Shown here piece by piece: positions 27,081-35,293 of a DNA stretch of 64,000 nt; the stretch's first letter is position 1; each line of letters starts with the position of its first letter. The position numbers and the translations under genes were made by a program. Below the pieces are notes generated by a model. That model ran no database searches. It had not been told where the DNA came from and saw only the letters and a program-made list of their open reading frames with translations. This DNA is from Psychrobacillus lasiicapitis (GTDB lineage: Bacteria > Bacillota > Bacilli > Bacillales_A > Planococcaceae), in the NCBI RefSeq assembly GCF_006861795.1, contig NZ_VDGH01000003.1, forward strand, positions 1-64,000. The letters are read 5' to 3'.

Positions 27081-27686
27081 TTATCGTGTATCTTTTAACT
27101 TTGCTTGAACGATTAACCGGTCGGTTGGATTTTTTTGGCCTAGGGGGGTGCAAGTTACTAATGTCAGGAGTGGTTCTTGCCCATCTTGTAATACCTCTAT
27201 TTGTGTTCGATCCACGACAAAGGTTTGAACAACTTCAAATTCGATTGTTCCAGCTTCTGTTTGAACCTCCACCATATCGTGTAGTGTTAGCTCATCCAAA
27301 CGATTGAATTGTTTTCCACTTGTTGTCGCACGATGGCCTGCAAGTCCAATATTATTTATACCGAATTGTTTGTGAGGTTCTATCATGCCGATTCCTTTTG
27401 TTAAAGAACTGGGTGTAGTTCCCTCAAAAATCATCATTTCCAAATCAATTTTTGGAATTCGAATAATTCCTCTCGCTCCATCTAATAAGCCTAGCCCTTT
27501 ATCACCAGTATTCGCTTGAACTTCTACTGGCGAAACCGCTTCTTCATAGGAGCTAGTATCTCCCAGACTTTCAAAAGCCTCTATAAGCTGCTCTTGCTTG
27601 TTATCAAAGAACTTCTTCTCCATCTGAGGATGAAACAGCAGGAAGAAACCTAAAAGCAGAAAGCCAATACTGATGACCCATCGCAA
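27081..27686 (-). CDS. class D-type sortase
   Basis: About 201 residues from a TTG at 27686, which has AAAGGAG seven bases upstream; the longer TTG start at 27719 has no ribosome site. One N-terminal membrane helix (WVISIGFLLLGFFLLFH), then the sortase barrel: GIIRIPKIDLEMMIFEG, the catalytic His in IGLAGHRA (about 118), Cys in LLTLVTCTP (about 179) and Arg in TDRLIV (about 190). The TLVTC motif and small size fit class D/A-like housekeeping or dedicated sortases. Its gene precedes the LPQTG adhesin directly, so it probably serves that substrate. It works on the outer face of the membrane. Confidence 0.9.
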   Translation of the reverse strand: MRWVISIGFLLLGFFLLFHPQMEKKFFDNKQEQLIEAFESLGDTSSYEEAVSPVEVQANTGDKGLGLLDGARGIIRIPKIDLEMMIFEGTTPSSLTKGIGMIEPHKQFGINNIGLAGHRATTSGKQFNRLDELTLHDMVEVQTEAGTIEFEVVQTFVVDRTQIEVLQDGQEPLLTLVTCTPLGQKNPTDRLIVQAKLKDTR

Positions 27687-27812
27687 ATCTCCATCTCCTT
27701 TCCACGTTAATACGCTCAATTCATCACTAGGTATTACTAAGTTTTCCGCTTACTTGTGTGCACATCTATCTTTAGTTGTTTGAAATTTTTTTCTCAGAAA
27801 TACCCGTCTCAA

Positions 27813-27847
27813 ATGATAGCTGTTCAGCACTGAACAAATTCTGAACA
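27813..27847 (-). promoter_or_regulatory. candidate SARP-type operator and -10 of the sortase/adhesin operon
   Basis: On the minus strand: TGTTCAG, AATT, TGTTCAG, then TG and CTGAACA. That is two identical heptamers in direct repeat with a 4-bp spacer (11-bp pitch), the second also forming an inverted repeat. A TATCAT (-10-like, 27813-27818) follows 11 bp after the second heptamer, and there is no -35. SARP-type winged helices are known to bind heptamer direct repeats of this pitch just upstream of the -10. A SARP-like regulator is encoded 40 bp away. The leader to the sortase start would be about 120 bases. Confidence 0.55.
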
Positions 27848-27851
27848 ATGA

Positions 27852-27889
27852 AAAACACTTATCTCCCAACAAATGGGAAATAAGTGTTT
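27852..27889 (-). terminator. terminator of the two-component operon
   Basis: Stem AAACACTTAT-CTCCCA / TGGGAA-ATAAGTGTTT with a 5-base loop, followed on the minus strand by TTTTTC. It overlaps the stop codon of the response regulator. Confidence 0.88.
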
Positions 27890-28997
27890 AATCAAATTGG
27901 ATATTTTGCTCATATAGCCTTACTATTTCAGGTGGAATTTCAATACCTAAATCGTCTCTTAATCTAACTTCAACTGTCTTATAAAATTCTTTCATCTTTT
28001 GACTGCTTTTCGTTTCGTTATAAAAAGTCAAAAGTTGGTACATATAGCTTTCATTATAATAGTCAATCTTCAGCATCTTCACCAAGCATTTTTCTACAAG
28101 CTGAAGATCCCTTTCATCATTGGAGATTACACGTTCGAAATATTGCAATACACTGTGTCGTAAATTCTGCTGAATAGAAACCGCCCAACTGAGATCCTCT
28201 TCCTCTAAGAAGTCACCTTCATACAGTGAAAGAATTTCCTCCACTTTGGATGCTTCCATTTTACTTGCGTCTAATAATTCTATTAACTTTGTATAATCAC
28301 TATCTATAAATACACCTAATGTATATCGCTCATTTATAAACTGAATTGCGTTCTCTATTCCATTTTCTTTAAATGTTTTTCTAAGCTGATACACCGTTGT
28401 ATGCAGGAGAGTTGCAGCCTTGTCTATATGTGTATCTGGCCATAGCTGCTCCATGACTACCGCTTTATGGATGGGTGTTCCTTGATGTTGCCAAAGGAAC
28501 AGAAACAACTCTTTAACTTTCTTCGTACGCCATCTGACGATATTTTGTTGATTGTCTAGTAGATGAAAGTTGCCCAGAGTTTTTGCATAATAAGGTACAT
28601 CTTTAACTGTGTTCCGCTTTTTACTTTCTCTATATAGTTCTAACTTCCCCTGCGTCTTGTCAATCGCTTTTTTTAGTCGTTTTTTATTGAGAGGTTTTAA
28701 TAGATAATCGATTGCATTTACTTCAAACGCTTCTAGTGCATACTGTGGGTGGGCAGTCACGAATAAGATTTCTACATGATTATATTTATTCATAATCACT
28801 TCTGCAAGTTCCAGTCCATGTACTTCTCCCATTTCCATGTCTAAAAACACTACTTCTACATCTAATTTTTCTATTTGTTCCAAAGCTAAGTACGGGTTTG
28901 TAAATTTTCCAACTACGTCGATGCCGCTCAATTCTTGTAGCATATTTTCATTGACGTTTAAAGCCATTTCTTCATCATCAATTAATAATACTCTCAT
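27888..28997 (-). CDS. response regulator with SARP-like output (REC, winged helix, BTAD)
   Basis: 369 residues. REC domain 1-120 with acidic pair DD at 7-8, phospho-acceptor Asp at about 53 (VVFLDMEMG) and Lys in LLKPLNKKR near 103. A winged-helix DNA-binding domain follows at about 150-235 (GNFHLLDNQQ, WRTKKVKELFLFLWQH, VVMEQLWPDTHIDKAATLLH), then a bacterial transcriptional activation (BTAD) helical domain to the end. This REC-wHTH-BTAD order is known from Bacillota regulators distantly like actinomycete SARPs. It overlaps the kinase gene by 20 bp, so the pair is coupled. A second regulator of identical architecture lies at 62680. Likely targets are the adjacent sortase/adhesin operon (inference). 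Confidence 0.9.
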   Translation of the reverse strand: MRVLLIDDEEMALNVNENMLQELSGIDVVGKFTNPYLALEQIEKLDVEVVFLDMEMGEVHGLELAEVIMNKYNHVEILFVTAHPQYALEAFEVNAIDYLLKPLNKKRLKKAIDKTQGKLELYRESKKRNTVKDVPYYAKTLGNFHLLDNQQNIVRWRTKKVKELFLFLWQHQGTPIHKAVVMEQLWPDTHIDKAATLLHTTVYQLRKTFKENGIENAIQFINERYTLGVFIDSDYTKLIELLDASKMEASKVEEILSLYEGDFLEEEDLSWAVSIQQNLRHSVLQYFERVISNDERDLQLVEKCLVKMLKIDYYNESYMYQLLTFYNETKSSQKMKEFYKTVEVRLRDDLGIEIPPEIVRLYEQNIQFD

Positions 28998-31900
28998 TGT
29001 TTTTTACCTCAGGCATTCGTATTGTTATTTTTGTTCCTTCCCCTTCAATACTTTCCAGTTGAAAAGTTGCCCCTTTTATAAGCGTTAATTTTTTCAATGG
29101 ATTGGTAAAACCGATTCGGTTGTTTTTACCTTCTAGTAGTTCTTGTTGTTTTTCAAGAGGGATGCCCACACCGTTGTCCTTAATGGTTATTTTGATGTTA
29201 GGAAACTCCCTCTCAATAGCCAACTGTAAAGTTCCACCTTGTTCTTGTTTGGAAATACCGTGCTGTACCGCATTTTCCACTAGCGGTTGTATGGTCATCG
29301 ATGGAATGTACGCTTCGATTGTTTCGTCAATCGCATATTCAATCGTTAATCTTTCACCAAAACGCATTTTTTCAATTGCTAGATAGGATTGGACTAGTTC
29401 TACCTCATCTTCTATCGGTACAAATGAATGATGGCCCTGAAAGTCTAATTTTGCACGGAAGTAGATAGATAGATGCTGTAGGGCCTCCCGTGTTTTTTCT
29501 TCATCTTCGTAACTTAAACCAATAATGGTGTTAAGTGTATTGTATAAAAAATGAGGCGTTATTTGTGCATAAAAGTAGCTTAGCTCAAGGTTTAAAGCAT
29601 CTTGGGAAGATTTTTTCATCAATAGCAGCGATTCCACACGGGCTTTTAACTCTGCTAAATTTACTGGTTTTTGTAAAAAGTCATTTGCCCCCATCTGAAA
29701 AGAAACGACTAAATCGGATAATTGTCCACCAGCTGTCAATATAATGACCGGCAATTCCACCAGACCATATTCCTTCCGTACTTCTTGACATAATTCATAT
29801 CCAGACATCTTCGGCATGATTAAATCCGTAATAATGAGATCGATCGCTTCTCTTTTTAAAATTGTCAGCGCTTCTTGGGCATCGCTAGCAGTGACTACAT
29901 TATATTCCAGCGACCGAATCATATTTACAAGAACTTTCAAGTTTGTAGGTTCGTCATCTACAACAAGTATGGTATAAGTTTTAGTATCCGTCTTTTTTGT
30001 AGATAATATTGTCGCTGATTGAAGCTGAGCCACTTCTCTTTTTTTAATAAAAGTTTTCTGCTCCAAACGTTCTATACTGTTCTTTTCTACAACTTCTCCA
30101 ATTTGCTGTGTAGTTGCAAGTGGAACTGTGAAAGTGAAACGGGTACCCCTCCCTACCTCTGAGGAAACCGAAATACGTCCCCCAAAGCTTTCTACAATAT
30201 TTTTAGTTATACTAAGTCCTAATCCTAATCCTGTTGCATCTCCTAATCTACTGCTCTCGATTTGATAAAAGGAAGAAAAGATCAAATCTAAATGCTCTTT
30301 TTCTATCCCTTTGCCTGTGTCTGTTACTGATATATGCATCTGGCCTTCTCTTACTTCTGCGTCAATGATTATGCTTCCTTCTTTTGTGAACTTAATCGCA
30401 TTATATACTAGGTTAAAAAAGACCTGCTTGAGCTTTTGTTCATCCATGTAAATAAGCGGAAGATTCTTTGCAGCATTATTGATAAGCGTGACTTTTTGCG
30501 ACGGTGAAATTAAATAATTCATTTCTGCAAGCACTTCTTCTACAACATGAAAGTTCACCGGTTGTGCGATAGTTGGTATTTCTCCTTTTTTAATGTTAGA
30601 TACAAACAATAAATCCTCTACTAAGCTTGCCAATCGTTTTCCCACATTGTGTATTAAAATAACGCTTTCTTGCTGCTTTTGTTTTAAGGGACCTTCGATT
30701 CCTTCCATTAAAGATTTCGATAGATTAATAATTCCATGTAAGGGCGTACTTAGTTCATGCGATGTTTTGACTAGAAATTCATCTTTAAGTCGGTCGTATA
30801 ATAGAAGTTCTTCCGTTAACCCTTCTACTCTCTTGAAAGCCGCTTGGTAACGATGACTCATCAGTAAGGACAAGCTGAAAATCATCAGCAAACACAAAAC
30901 TGCCATCATATTGTGAACTTCTATTTCTAAAAGAAATTCTAATCCCAATAGTAATCCGTAGCACATGAAAGTAGTCACCGTTAGCAATAAATATTCGGCA
31001 TCCTCTTTCTTTCTAAAAAAAGCTTTCATCAGGATGATGAATATGTAAGCAAAGCACACACCTAATAGGAATACAATCCATACTTGTCTAACCTCTAATG
31101 GAAAAGACCTGACTAACAAGAGCAATGGACTTTCCGTACTATAGAGAAATATCTGTGTGCTAATCAAAATACTTAAAACAACTACTATTTTTTTGTTCGC
31201 ATATTGTTTAAAAAGCAGGAAAACAAATAACAAGAAAAACAATACGACCGAATGTATGGATAATAATTGCATTCTTGTTTGCTCGGTTGAATCAAAGCCC
31301 GAAAATATAAGAAAGAATAGGTACTCATTTAACATAGAAGTATAAAGCCCAAGCACGATACAAAATAAGCCAAAGAACAATTCATACATATATTTTTTTC
31401 GTTGTAAAAATATAAAAAAGTGAATTACACCGATTACAATATATCCTAAAATTATCATCATTTCGATCAGCTTATCCAGTTCATGTTTGACCATTATTTT
31501 CTCAGCTGGACCAAACTTAAGTGGGTGTACAATTCCCCCTGTATGATAAGTCAAATTTGCTACTAACACGACAATTTCCAACTGTTTGTTTACACTTTCA
31601 CCGTACACTGTATATTTTCTATTATCATAGATGTAGTCATCTTTATCACTTGTAGGATTTCCGGCGCCTCCTACTTCTTTTCCATTGATAAATATTTTAC
31701 TAGAATTGCGAATGGAATCTACCTTAAGCCCGTATGCTCCGTCTACAGGAACTTCGATAAGCAAGCGATATGTACCTATTCCATGAGGATCGTTATCTTT
31801 TTCAAAGTGACCGCTCCAATCTCCAGGTACCGTTATTTGCTCTCTTATCTTTTGATAAGCAGCAAAAACATTATATTCAGGATTTGGAACAAGTAGATTA

Positions 31901-32091
31901 TTCGGATAAAATTCCCATGTGTTGTTTAGCTCTATGATTGGGTCGTCTTCTTCTTCCCACTCTTGCAATGACAAGACTCCATTTTGTGTTGGAATAGTAG
32001 GAGAATCTAACAACTGGAATGAGTGCACTATACTTATCAACGTTAAAAGAAAAATACTAATCGACAAAAAGATGAAAATTTTCCTTTTCAC
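28978..32091 (-). CDS. hybrid sensor kinase: 7TMR-DISM sensor, HisKA-type core, receiver and second LytS-type core
   Basis: About 1037 residues from GTG 32091 (AAGGGA upstream). Signal/membrane start, an outside carbohydrate-binding-like jelly-roll (about 80-190, SSKIFINGKEVGG), seven membrane helices (about 205-415), then HisKA with KTSHELSTPLHG (His about 445), HATPase with NLVYNAIKF, DTGKGI and GLGLGLSI, a receiver (DDEP, Asp about 756 in ITDLIMP, KPVN), and finally a second kinase core of LytS type (FYAQITPHFLYNTLNTI, His about 847; NAVQHGI; DNGVGIP). Two complete transmitter modules in one chain are unusual. It could sense wall glycans and relay to the adjacent SARP-like regulator. Confidence 0.9.
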   Translation of the reverse strand: MKRKIFIFLSISIFLLTLISIVHSFQLLDSPTIPTQNGVLSLQEWEEEDDPIIELNNTWEFYPNNLLVPNPEYNVFAAYQKIREQITVPGDWSGHFEKDNDPHGIGTYRLLIEVPVDGAYGLKVDSIRNSSKIFINGKEVGGAGNPTSDKDDYIYDNRKYTVYGESVNKQLEIVVLVANLTYHTGGIVHPLKFGPAEKIMVKHELDKLIEMMIILGYIVIGVIHFFIFLQRKKYMYELFFGLFCIVLGLYTSMLNEYLFFLIFSGFDSTEQTRMQLLSIHSVVLFFLLFVFLLFKQYANKKIVVVLSILISTQIFLYSTESPLLLLVRSFPLEVRQVWIVFLLGVCFAYIFIILMKAFFRKKEDAEYLLLTVTTFMCYGLLLGLEFLLEIEVHNMMAVLCLLMIFSLSLLMSHRYQAAFKRVEGLTEELLLYDRLKDEFLVKTSHELSTPLHGIINLSKSLMEGIEGPLKQKQQESVILIHNVGKRLASLVEDLLFVSNIKKGEIPTIAQPVNFHVVEEVLAEMNYLISPSQKVTLINNAAKNLPLIYMDEQKLKQVFFNLVYNAIKFTKEGSIIIDAEVREGQMHISVTDTGKGIEKEHLDLIFSSFYQIESSRLGDATGLGLGLSITKNIVESFGGRISVSSEVGRGTRFTFTVPLATTQQIGEVVEKNSIERLEQKTFIKKREVAQLQSATILSTKKTDTKTYTILVVDDEPTNLKVLVNMIRSLEYNVVTASDAQEALTILKREAIDLIITDLIMPKMSGYELCQEVRKEYGLVELPVIILTAGGQLSDLVVSFQMGANDFLQKPVNLAELKARVESLLLMKKSSQDALNLELSYFYAQITPHFLYNTLNTIIGLSYEDEEKTREALQHLSIYFRAKLDFQGHHSFVPIEDEVELVQSYLAIEKMRFGERLTIEYAIDETIEAYIPSMTIQPLVENAVQHGISKQEQGGTLQLAIEREFPNIKITIKDNGVGIPLEKQQELLEGKNNRIGFTNPLKKLTLIKGATFQLESIEGEGTKITIRMPEVKNNESIIN

Positions 32092-32186
32092 TATCCCACA
32101 TCCCTTCTCCAAAATATTCCTTCTTTTACTGTACACTGAAAATGATGGTGTTTACAATGGGGTTTTTTTGGGTTTGTTTTTTGGGG

Positions 32187-32536
32187 TTCCCTGTGTAAGA
32201 CACAGATCTAGCACTATTTTGAATATTTCGGTTCCCTGTGTAATACACAAATCCACCACTATTCTGAATGGTTTAAAATAACGTAAAACTAGTTTAAAAA
32301 TAGCCAAAGCTCCTTTGCTTTGGGTATTTTTCGTTTGACCAAGTCATGTTTTGTTGGTTCCCTGTGTAGCACACAGTTACAAAACTATTCTGAATTTTTC
32401 AGTTCCCTGTGTAATACACACATCCACCACTATTCTGAATGGTTTTGGTTTACTTCCCTGTGTAGCACACAATTCCAGCACTATTCCAATTTTTTTGATT
32501 CCCCTTGTAATACACAAGTCCAACACTATTCTGAAT
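32187..32536 (+). repeat. six direct copies of the TTCCCTGTGT repeat in three pairs
   Basis: Copies start at 32187, 32232, 32358, 32403, 32454 and 32499. Each is about 38 bp: TTCCCTGTGTA, a variable di-nucleotide, ACACA, then CCA-CACTATTCTGAAT or close. Spacing within pairs is 45 bp. The last pair and its flank repeat the first pair and its flank about 267 bp away, so a segment duplicated after the array formed. They lie between the hybrid-kinase start and the transposase gene. Confidence 0.88.
32296..32331. repeat. duplicated hairpin (older copy of the transposase terminator)
   Basis: AAAAATAGCCAAAG with the imperfect partner CTTTGGGTATTTTT. It is the diverged twin of the hairpin at 32565-32599 and lies in the duplicated segment 32261-32346 / 32528-32614. 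Confidence 0.75.
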
Positions 32537-32564
32537 GGTTCAAAACCAACGTAAAACTAGTTTA

Positions 32565-32599
32565 AAAATAGCCAAAGCTCCTTTGCTTTGGCTATTTTT
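32565..32599 (-). terminator. terminator downstream of the transposase
   Basis: Stem AAAAATAGCCAAAG / CTTTGGCTATTTTT with a 7-base loop, 30 bp past the transposase stop; flanking A/T tracts allow use in both directions. Confidence 0.75.
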
Positions 32600-32627
32600 C
32601 GTTTGACCAAGTCATTATCGGTTATTA

Positions 32628-33209
32628 TCAGAATACTGTAGAATTGTTTTTTACACAGGGAACAGTTAAACAGTAGCTACAATAACCAGCGTTTGATTTG
32701 TCGTATTGAGTAGGTAGGAGATTTTTTAAAATATCTCTGTTTAGAAATGGTGGTGCGGCTTTATTTTCTTCGAAGTATAGTGGGTAGGAACTGTAAGGAT
32801 ACCACTCTAATCGTTCGACCATAGGCTGCTTTGTTTCTATGGGATTGCGATGAATGTATTTGCTTACTGTCAGAAGACCGAGAGGCGAATCTACTTCTTT
32901 TGCAAAGTAGCGTTGTTGATAGATTCTTCCTACATGGTTATAGCGTTTGGCATATGAATTACTATATCGCTTATTGATAGAAGCCATCACTTTACTTAGT
33001 GAATCCTTGTCTGATTTGATTAGAATGTGGTAGTGGTTTGTCATGATGCAGTAGGCAAGAATTTCAAAGGGATATTTACTGTGGGTATGGTGAAATGCTC
33101 GTATGAGTTCGTATATGTCTTGATGGGTTCCAAAGATTGGTTGGCGGTTATTGCCTCTCATGGTGACATGATAATAAGAATTAGGATTTAGGTTTCGTTT
33201 TCTTGTCAA
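32628..33209 (-). CDS. REP-associated tyrosine transposase (RAYT, IS200/Y1 family)
   Basis: 193-residue single-strand transposase of the Y1/HUH group. Visible: YYHVTMRGNNRQPIF at the N-terminus, the metal-binding His-x-His in MTNHYHILIK (59-61), Tyr candidates in KRYSNSYAKRYNH (about 81-91), and GRIYQQRYFAKEV, typical of the RAYT branch. The last residues, LTVPCVKNNSTVF, are encoded by a copy of the TTCCCTGTGT repeat itself, so the gene ends inside its presumed substrate. Unlike true insertion sequences there are no clear element ends; RAYTs are single-copy chromosomal genes that mobilise REP repeats. The surrounding cluster of repeats supports that role. Confidence 0.9.
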   Translation of the reverse strand: MTRKRNLNPNSYYHVTMRGNNRQPIFGTHQDIYELIRAFHHTHSKYPFEILAYCIMTNHYHILIKSDKDSLSKVMASINKRYSNSYAKRYNHVGRIYQQRYFAKEVDSPLGLLTVSKYIHRNPIETKQPMVERLEWYPYSSYPLYFEENKAAPPFLNRDILKNLLPTQYDKSNAGYCSYCLTVPCVKNNSTVF

Positions 33210-33466
33210 TGCGTGCTCCTCACTTTTCTAATATTGTTGTTGGATTTGTTTGTTTTGGGAAGGATATAAATTCGTTTGTTTTATGGGAAATTATCTTGTT
33301 AGACGATGAGATATTGCGCTGAATCAAGTTTACTGGTGAATGGGATTTTTGGTTTGAGATTATGGGGTTGTGAAGCTATTACTCTCTTTATTTTTATTTT
33401 AATAGGGAGGGTTGGAATTGTCTAGGGGGAGATTGTGGTGGTTCAGCGTGGTATCGTTCCCTATTG
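33210..33466. other. intergenic stretch without recognised gene
   Basis: T/G-rich DNA between the transposase start and the first paired repeat. I see no open frame, RNA motif or promoter worth naming here. Confidence 0.6.
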
Positions 33467-33533
33467 TTCCCTGTGTAAGAAACAAATCTAGAACAATTCT
33501 GAATTGTTTCGAAGTTGTTTCTTACACAGGGAA
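33467..33533. repeat. REPIN-like paired inverted repeat
   Basis: Perfect 19-bp inverted repeat: TTCCCTGTGTAAGAAACAA at 33467-33485 and its exact complement at 33515-33533. A second perfect inner palindrome ACAATTC-T-GAATTGT sits at 33493-33507. Two repeat units facing each other form a long hairpin, as REP doublets (REPINs) do. Confidence 0.9.
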
Positions 33534-33616
33534 GTGAGGTCAACTTCCGTCATACACAAGAACAATATTAAGTGATATGATATACGCAAGAAAACACATG
33601 AAAAGAGGAAGTATAA

Positions 33617-33871
33617 ATGCATCAACATCTGAGTAAGAAGAGAAAGACAGAGCATGTTATTTTAGGAGTCGATATGGGGACTAGTGACTTGATCGATATT
33701 CTTAAAAGATCAGGTAATCGGAATATTTCAGTTATCGATTATGAAGCAGAGGCGGACAAGCTTGCATTAGGGTCTACGATGTTTTATTCTCCCAAATTAG
33801 CAAAGCAAGAACTAGAAGATTCGAAGAAAATAGTGTTCCATAAATATTTGGACCCTAAATTGAGACGCTGA
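33617..33871 (+). CDS. small hypothetical protein, 84 residues
   Basis: Short charged protein, preceded by AAAAGAGGAAG eight bases from the ATG. The N-terminus is basic (HLSKKRKTEHVILGVDMGTS) and the middle acidic (VIDYEAEADKLAL). No signal peptide, membrane helix or recognised motif. It lies between two REPIN-like elements; its stop is 7 bp before the next one. It could be a genuine small gene isolated by repeats or a chance frame. The ribosome site and normal codon use favour real. Confidence 0.45.
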   Translation: MHQHLSKKRKTEHVILGVDMGTSDLIDILKRSGNRNISVIDYEAEADKLALGSTMFYSPKLAKQELEDSKKIVFHKYLDPKLRR

Positions 33872-33877
33872 AATTGT

Positions 33878-33932
33878 TCCCTGTGTAAGGAACAATTTAG
33901 CTCTATTTCTCAAATTATGTCTTACACAGGGA
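33878..33932. repeat. REPIN-like paired inverted repeat, overlapping a gene end
   Basis: TCCCTGTGTAAG at 33878-33889 faces its exact complement at 33921-33932. The right arm supplies the last two codons and the stop of the SEC-C gene at 33922. Confidence 0.85.
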
Positions 33933-34983
33933 CAGCTGAAAACTCTTCAATTTCTTCAAAATACTTTTGAACCGTCGATGTGGATACTTCGAACATGGCT
34001 GCTATTTCTTTATTTGTCCATGGGAATTCATCTGCACACAAACGTTCTTTTGCAAAACGGACGGCACCGGCTGCTGCAGCTCCTGCTTTTCGTGGGTTTG
34101 GAGCACATTCTGTTAAGTAGGAACGGAAAATACGGATAAGTTGGTCGTTATGTATCCCCTTCTCGTTCATCATGTCTTCCAACGTTACTAGCATTTCTGT
34201 TTGTTTTTCGGACATGGTTGAATCTTGTTTCTCATTATCGTTTTCGACTATCTCACTTTCGAGATTGACTTTCGATGTTTCATCCTCACGTTTTTCACTT
34301 TCATGGATGAATGATAAGCTTTCTAGCATATGTTCACGATAAAACGCTTGTGTATCGAGTTTGCTTTCTTTGGCAAGTTGCTTCACTTGTTTCAAGCTGT
34401 CTGCTATCCCACTTGGGAGGAATGCAACGCCTGATAGAATCATAATGCCATTTGCTCCTCGGCGACTATCCGGTAGGACGATACCTACTACATAACTTCC
34501 TACAGCAGCTTTTGAATCTTCGCTTAATGTTTCTAGTTCATACACATTACCATCTACAATTTCCTTCAATTGAATAGACGATTGCTGCGTCTCTAATACT
34601 TCCCCGATAATCATCATAGGGCTTGTCCACTTCTCTAGCACTTGAATGACGGATGGACGTATTGTTTTTTGCAATTGTTTCTCTACGTATTTTGTCCAAA
34701 TCTCTTGCTTTTGTAATAGTAAATAGTAATCTACCAGTTGTTGCTCAATTCTATTTGATGGCCAGAATCCTTTTAATCTTGCATTCCATTTGTGGAGTAG
34801 AAGACGAAGCTCATAAATATCTTTTCGTTCTGGATATTCTTTATAAAAGCTTTCGATGATGGAGCTCAATTCTTTGTCGACCACTTGCTGAATTGATACG
34901 ACTTCTTTGCCGCCATGGCATTTTTTATATTTTTTCCCACTCCCGCACGGACATGGGTTATTGCGTCCTATAGTCATTTCCAA
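33922..34983 (-). CDS. SEC-C motif protein with C-terminal helix-turn-helix
   Basis: 353 residues. The N-terminus has the zinc-binding SEC-C motif ([16 protein letters not shown], Cys-x-Cys...Cys-His), as in the SecA tail and many stand-alone proteins. The middle (about 40-210) is a helical plus beta region with no family I can name. An acidic, low-complexity segment at about 230-260 follows. The C-terminal 90 residues contain [20 protein letters not shown] and [15 protein letters not shown], a helix-turn-helix-like unit, so nucleic-acid binding is likely. The last residues and stop (SAVPV) come from an adjoining TTCCCTGTGT repeat. Start is TTG at 34983 or ATG at 34977. Confidence 0.8.
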   Translation of the reverse strand: MEMTIGRNNPCPCGSGKKYKKCHGGKEVVSIQQVVDKELSSIIESFYKEYPERKDIYELRLLLHKWNARLKGFWPSNRIEQQLVDYYLLLQKQEIWTKYVEKQLQKTIRPSVIQVLEKWTSPMMIIGEVLETQQSSIQLKEIVDGNVYELETLSEDSKAAVGSYVVGIVLPDSRRGANGIMILSGVAFLPSGIADSLKQVKQLAKESKLDTQAFYREHMLESLSFIHESEKREDETSKVNLESEIVENDNEKQDSTMSEKQTEMLVTLEDMMNEKGIHNDQLIRIFRSYLTECAPNPRKAGAAAAGAVRFAKERLCADEFPWTNKEIAAMFEVSTSTVQKYFEEIEEFSAVPV

Positions 34984-35100
34984 TTAATATCCCGCCTTTT
35001 TTACCTATCATATCGCTTAGTTTAGTGGTATTGCAAACGATTCTTCTAATGTTCTAACATTCACCAAAATCCGACTTTTTTCTATGTGAACTTTTTTTGC

Positions 35101-35145
35101 TTCCCTGTGTAAGAAACAATTCAGAATTGTGTCTAACACAGGGAG
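35101..35145. repeat. REPIN-like paired inverted repeat (compact form)
   Basis: CCCTGTGT and ACACAGGG arms close around an inner AACAATTC-AG-AATTGT palindrome, 45 bp in total. It is the shortest paired form in the window and lies in the otherwise empty 310-bp gap before the zinc-ribbon gene. Confidence 0.85.
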
Positions 35146-35238
35146 TAGATAATGACGGCTTGTTTTAGACAGGATATACCAATTGGAATATTAGTCCTAC
35201 CGATCTCATACGATATATATAAGTGAAACTTCATGTAA

Positions 35239-35285
35239 GTAGGGGTTTCCTACCCGTTAAAGCGGGATTAAAAGAACCCAGGAGG
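35239..35285 (+). promoter_or_regulatory. candidate structured 5' leader (hairpin/pseudoknot abutting the ribosome site)
   Basis: GTAGG-GGTTT-CCTAC forms a hairpin (35239-35253) and CCG(TTAAAG)CGG a second (35254-35265). Loop bases GGTT/GGGTT can pair with AACCC at 35275-35279, which directly abuts AGGAGG at 35280-35285. This H-type pseudoknot, or alternatively a nested stem GGGTT/AACCC around the second hairpin, resembles small translational riboswitches in layout. No known class recognised. Confidence 0.4.
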
Positions 35286-35293
35286 AAATTCAT

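Noticed and set aside
32184-32540. CRISPR array made of the repeated TTCCCTGTGT units
   Set aside because: Units and gaps are not regular (45, 126, 45, 51, 45 bp), the parts between are similar to each other rather than unique spacers, and no cas genes are present.
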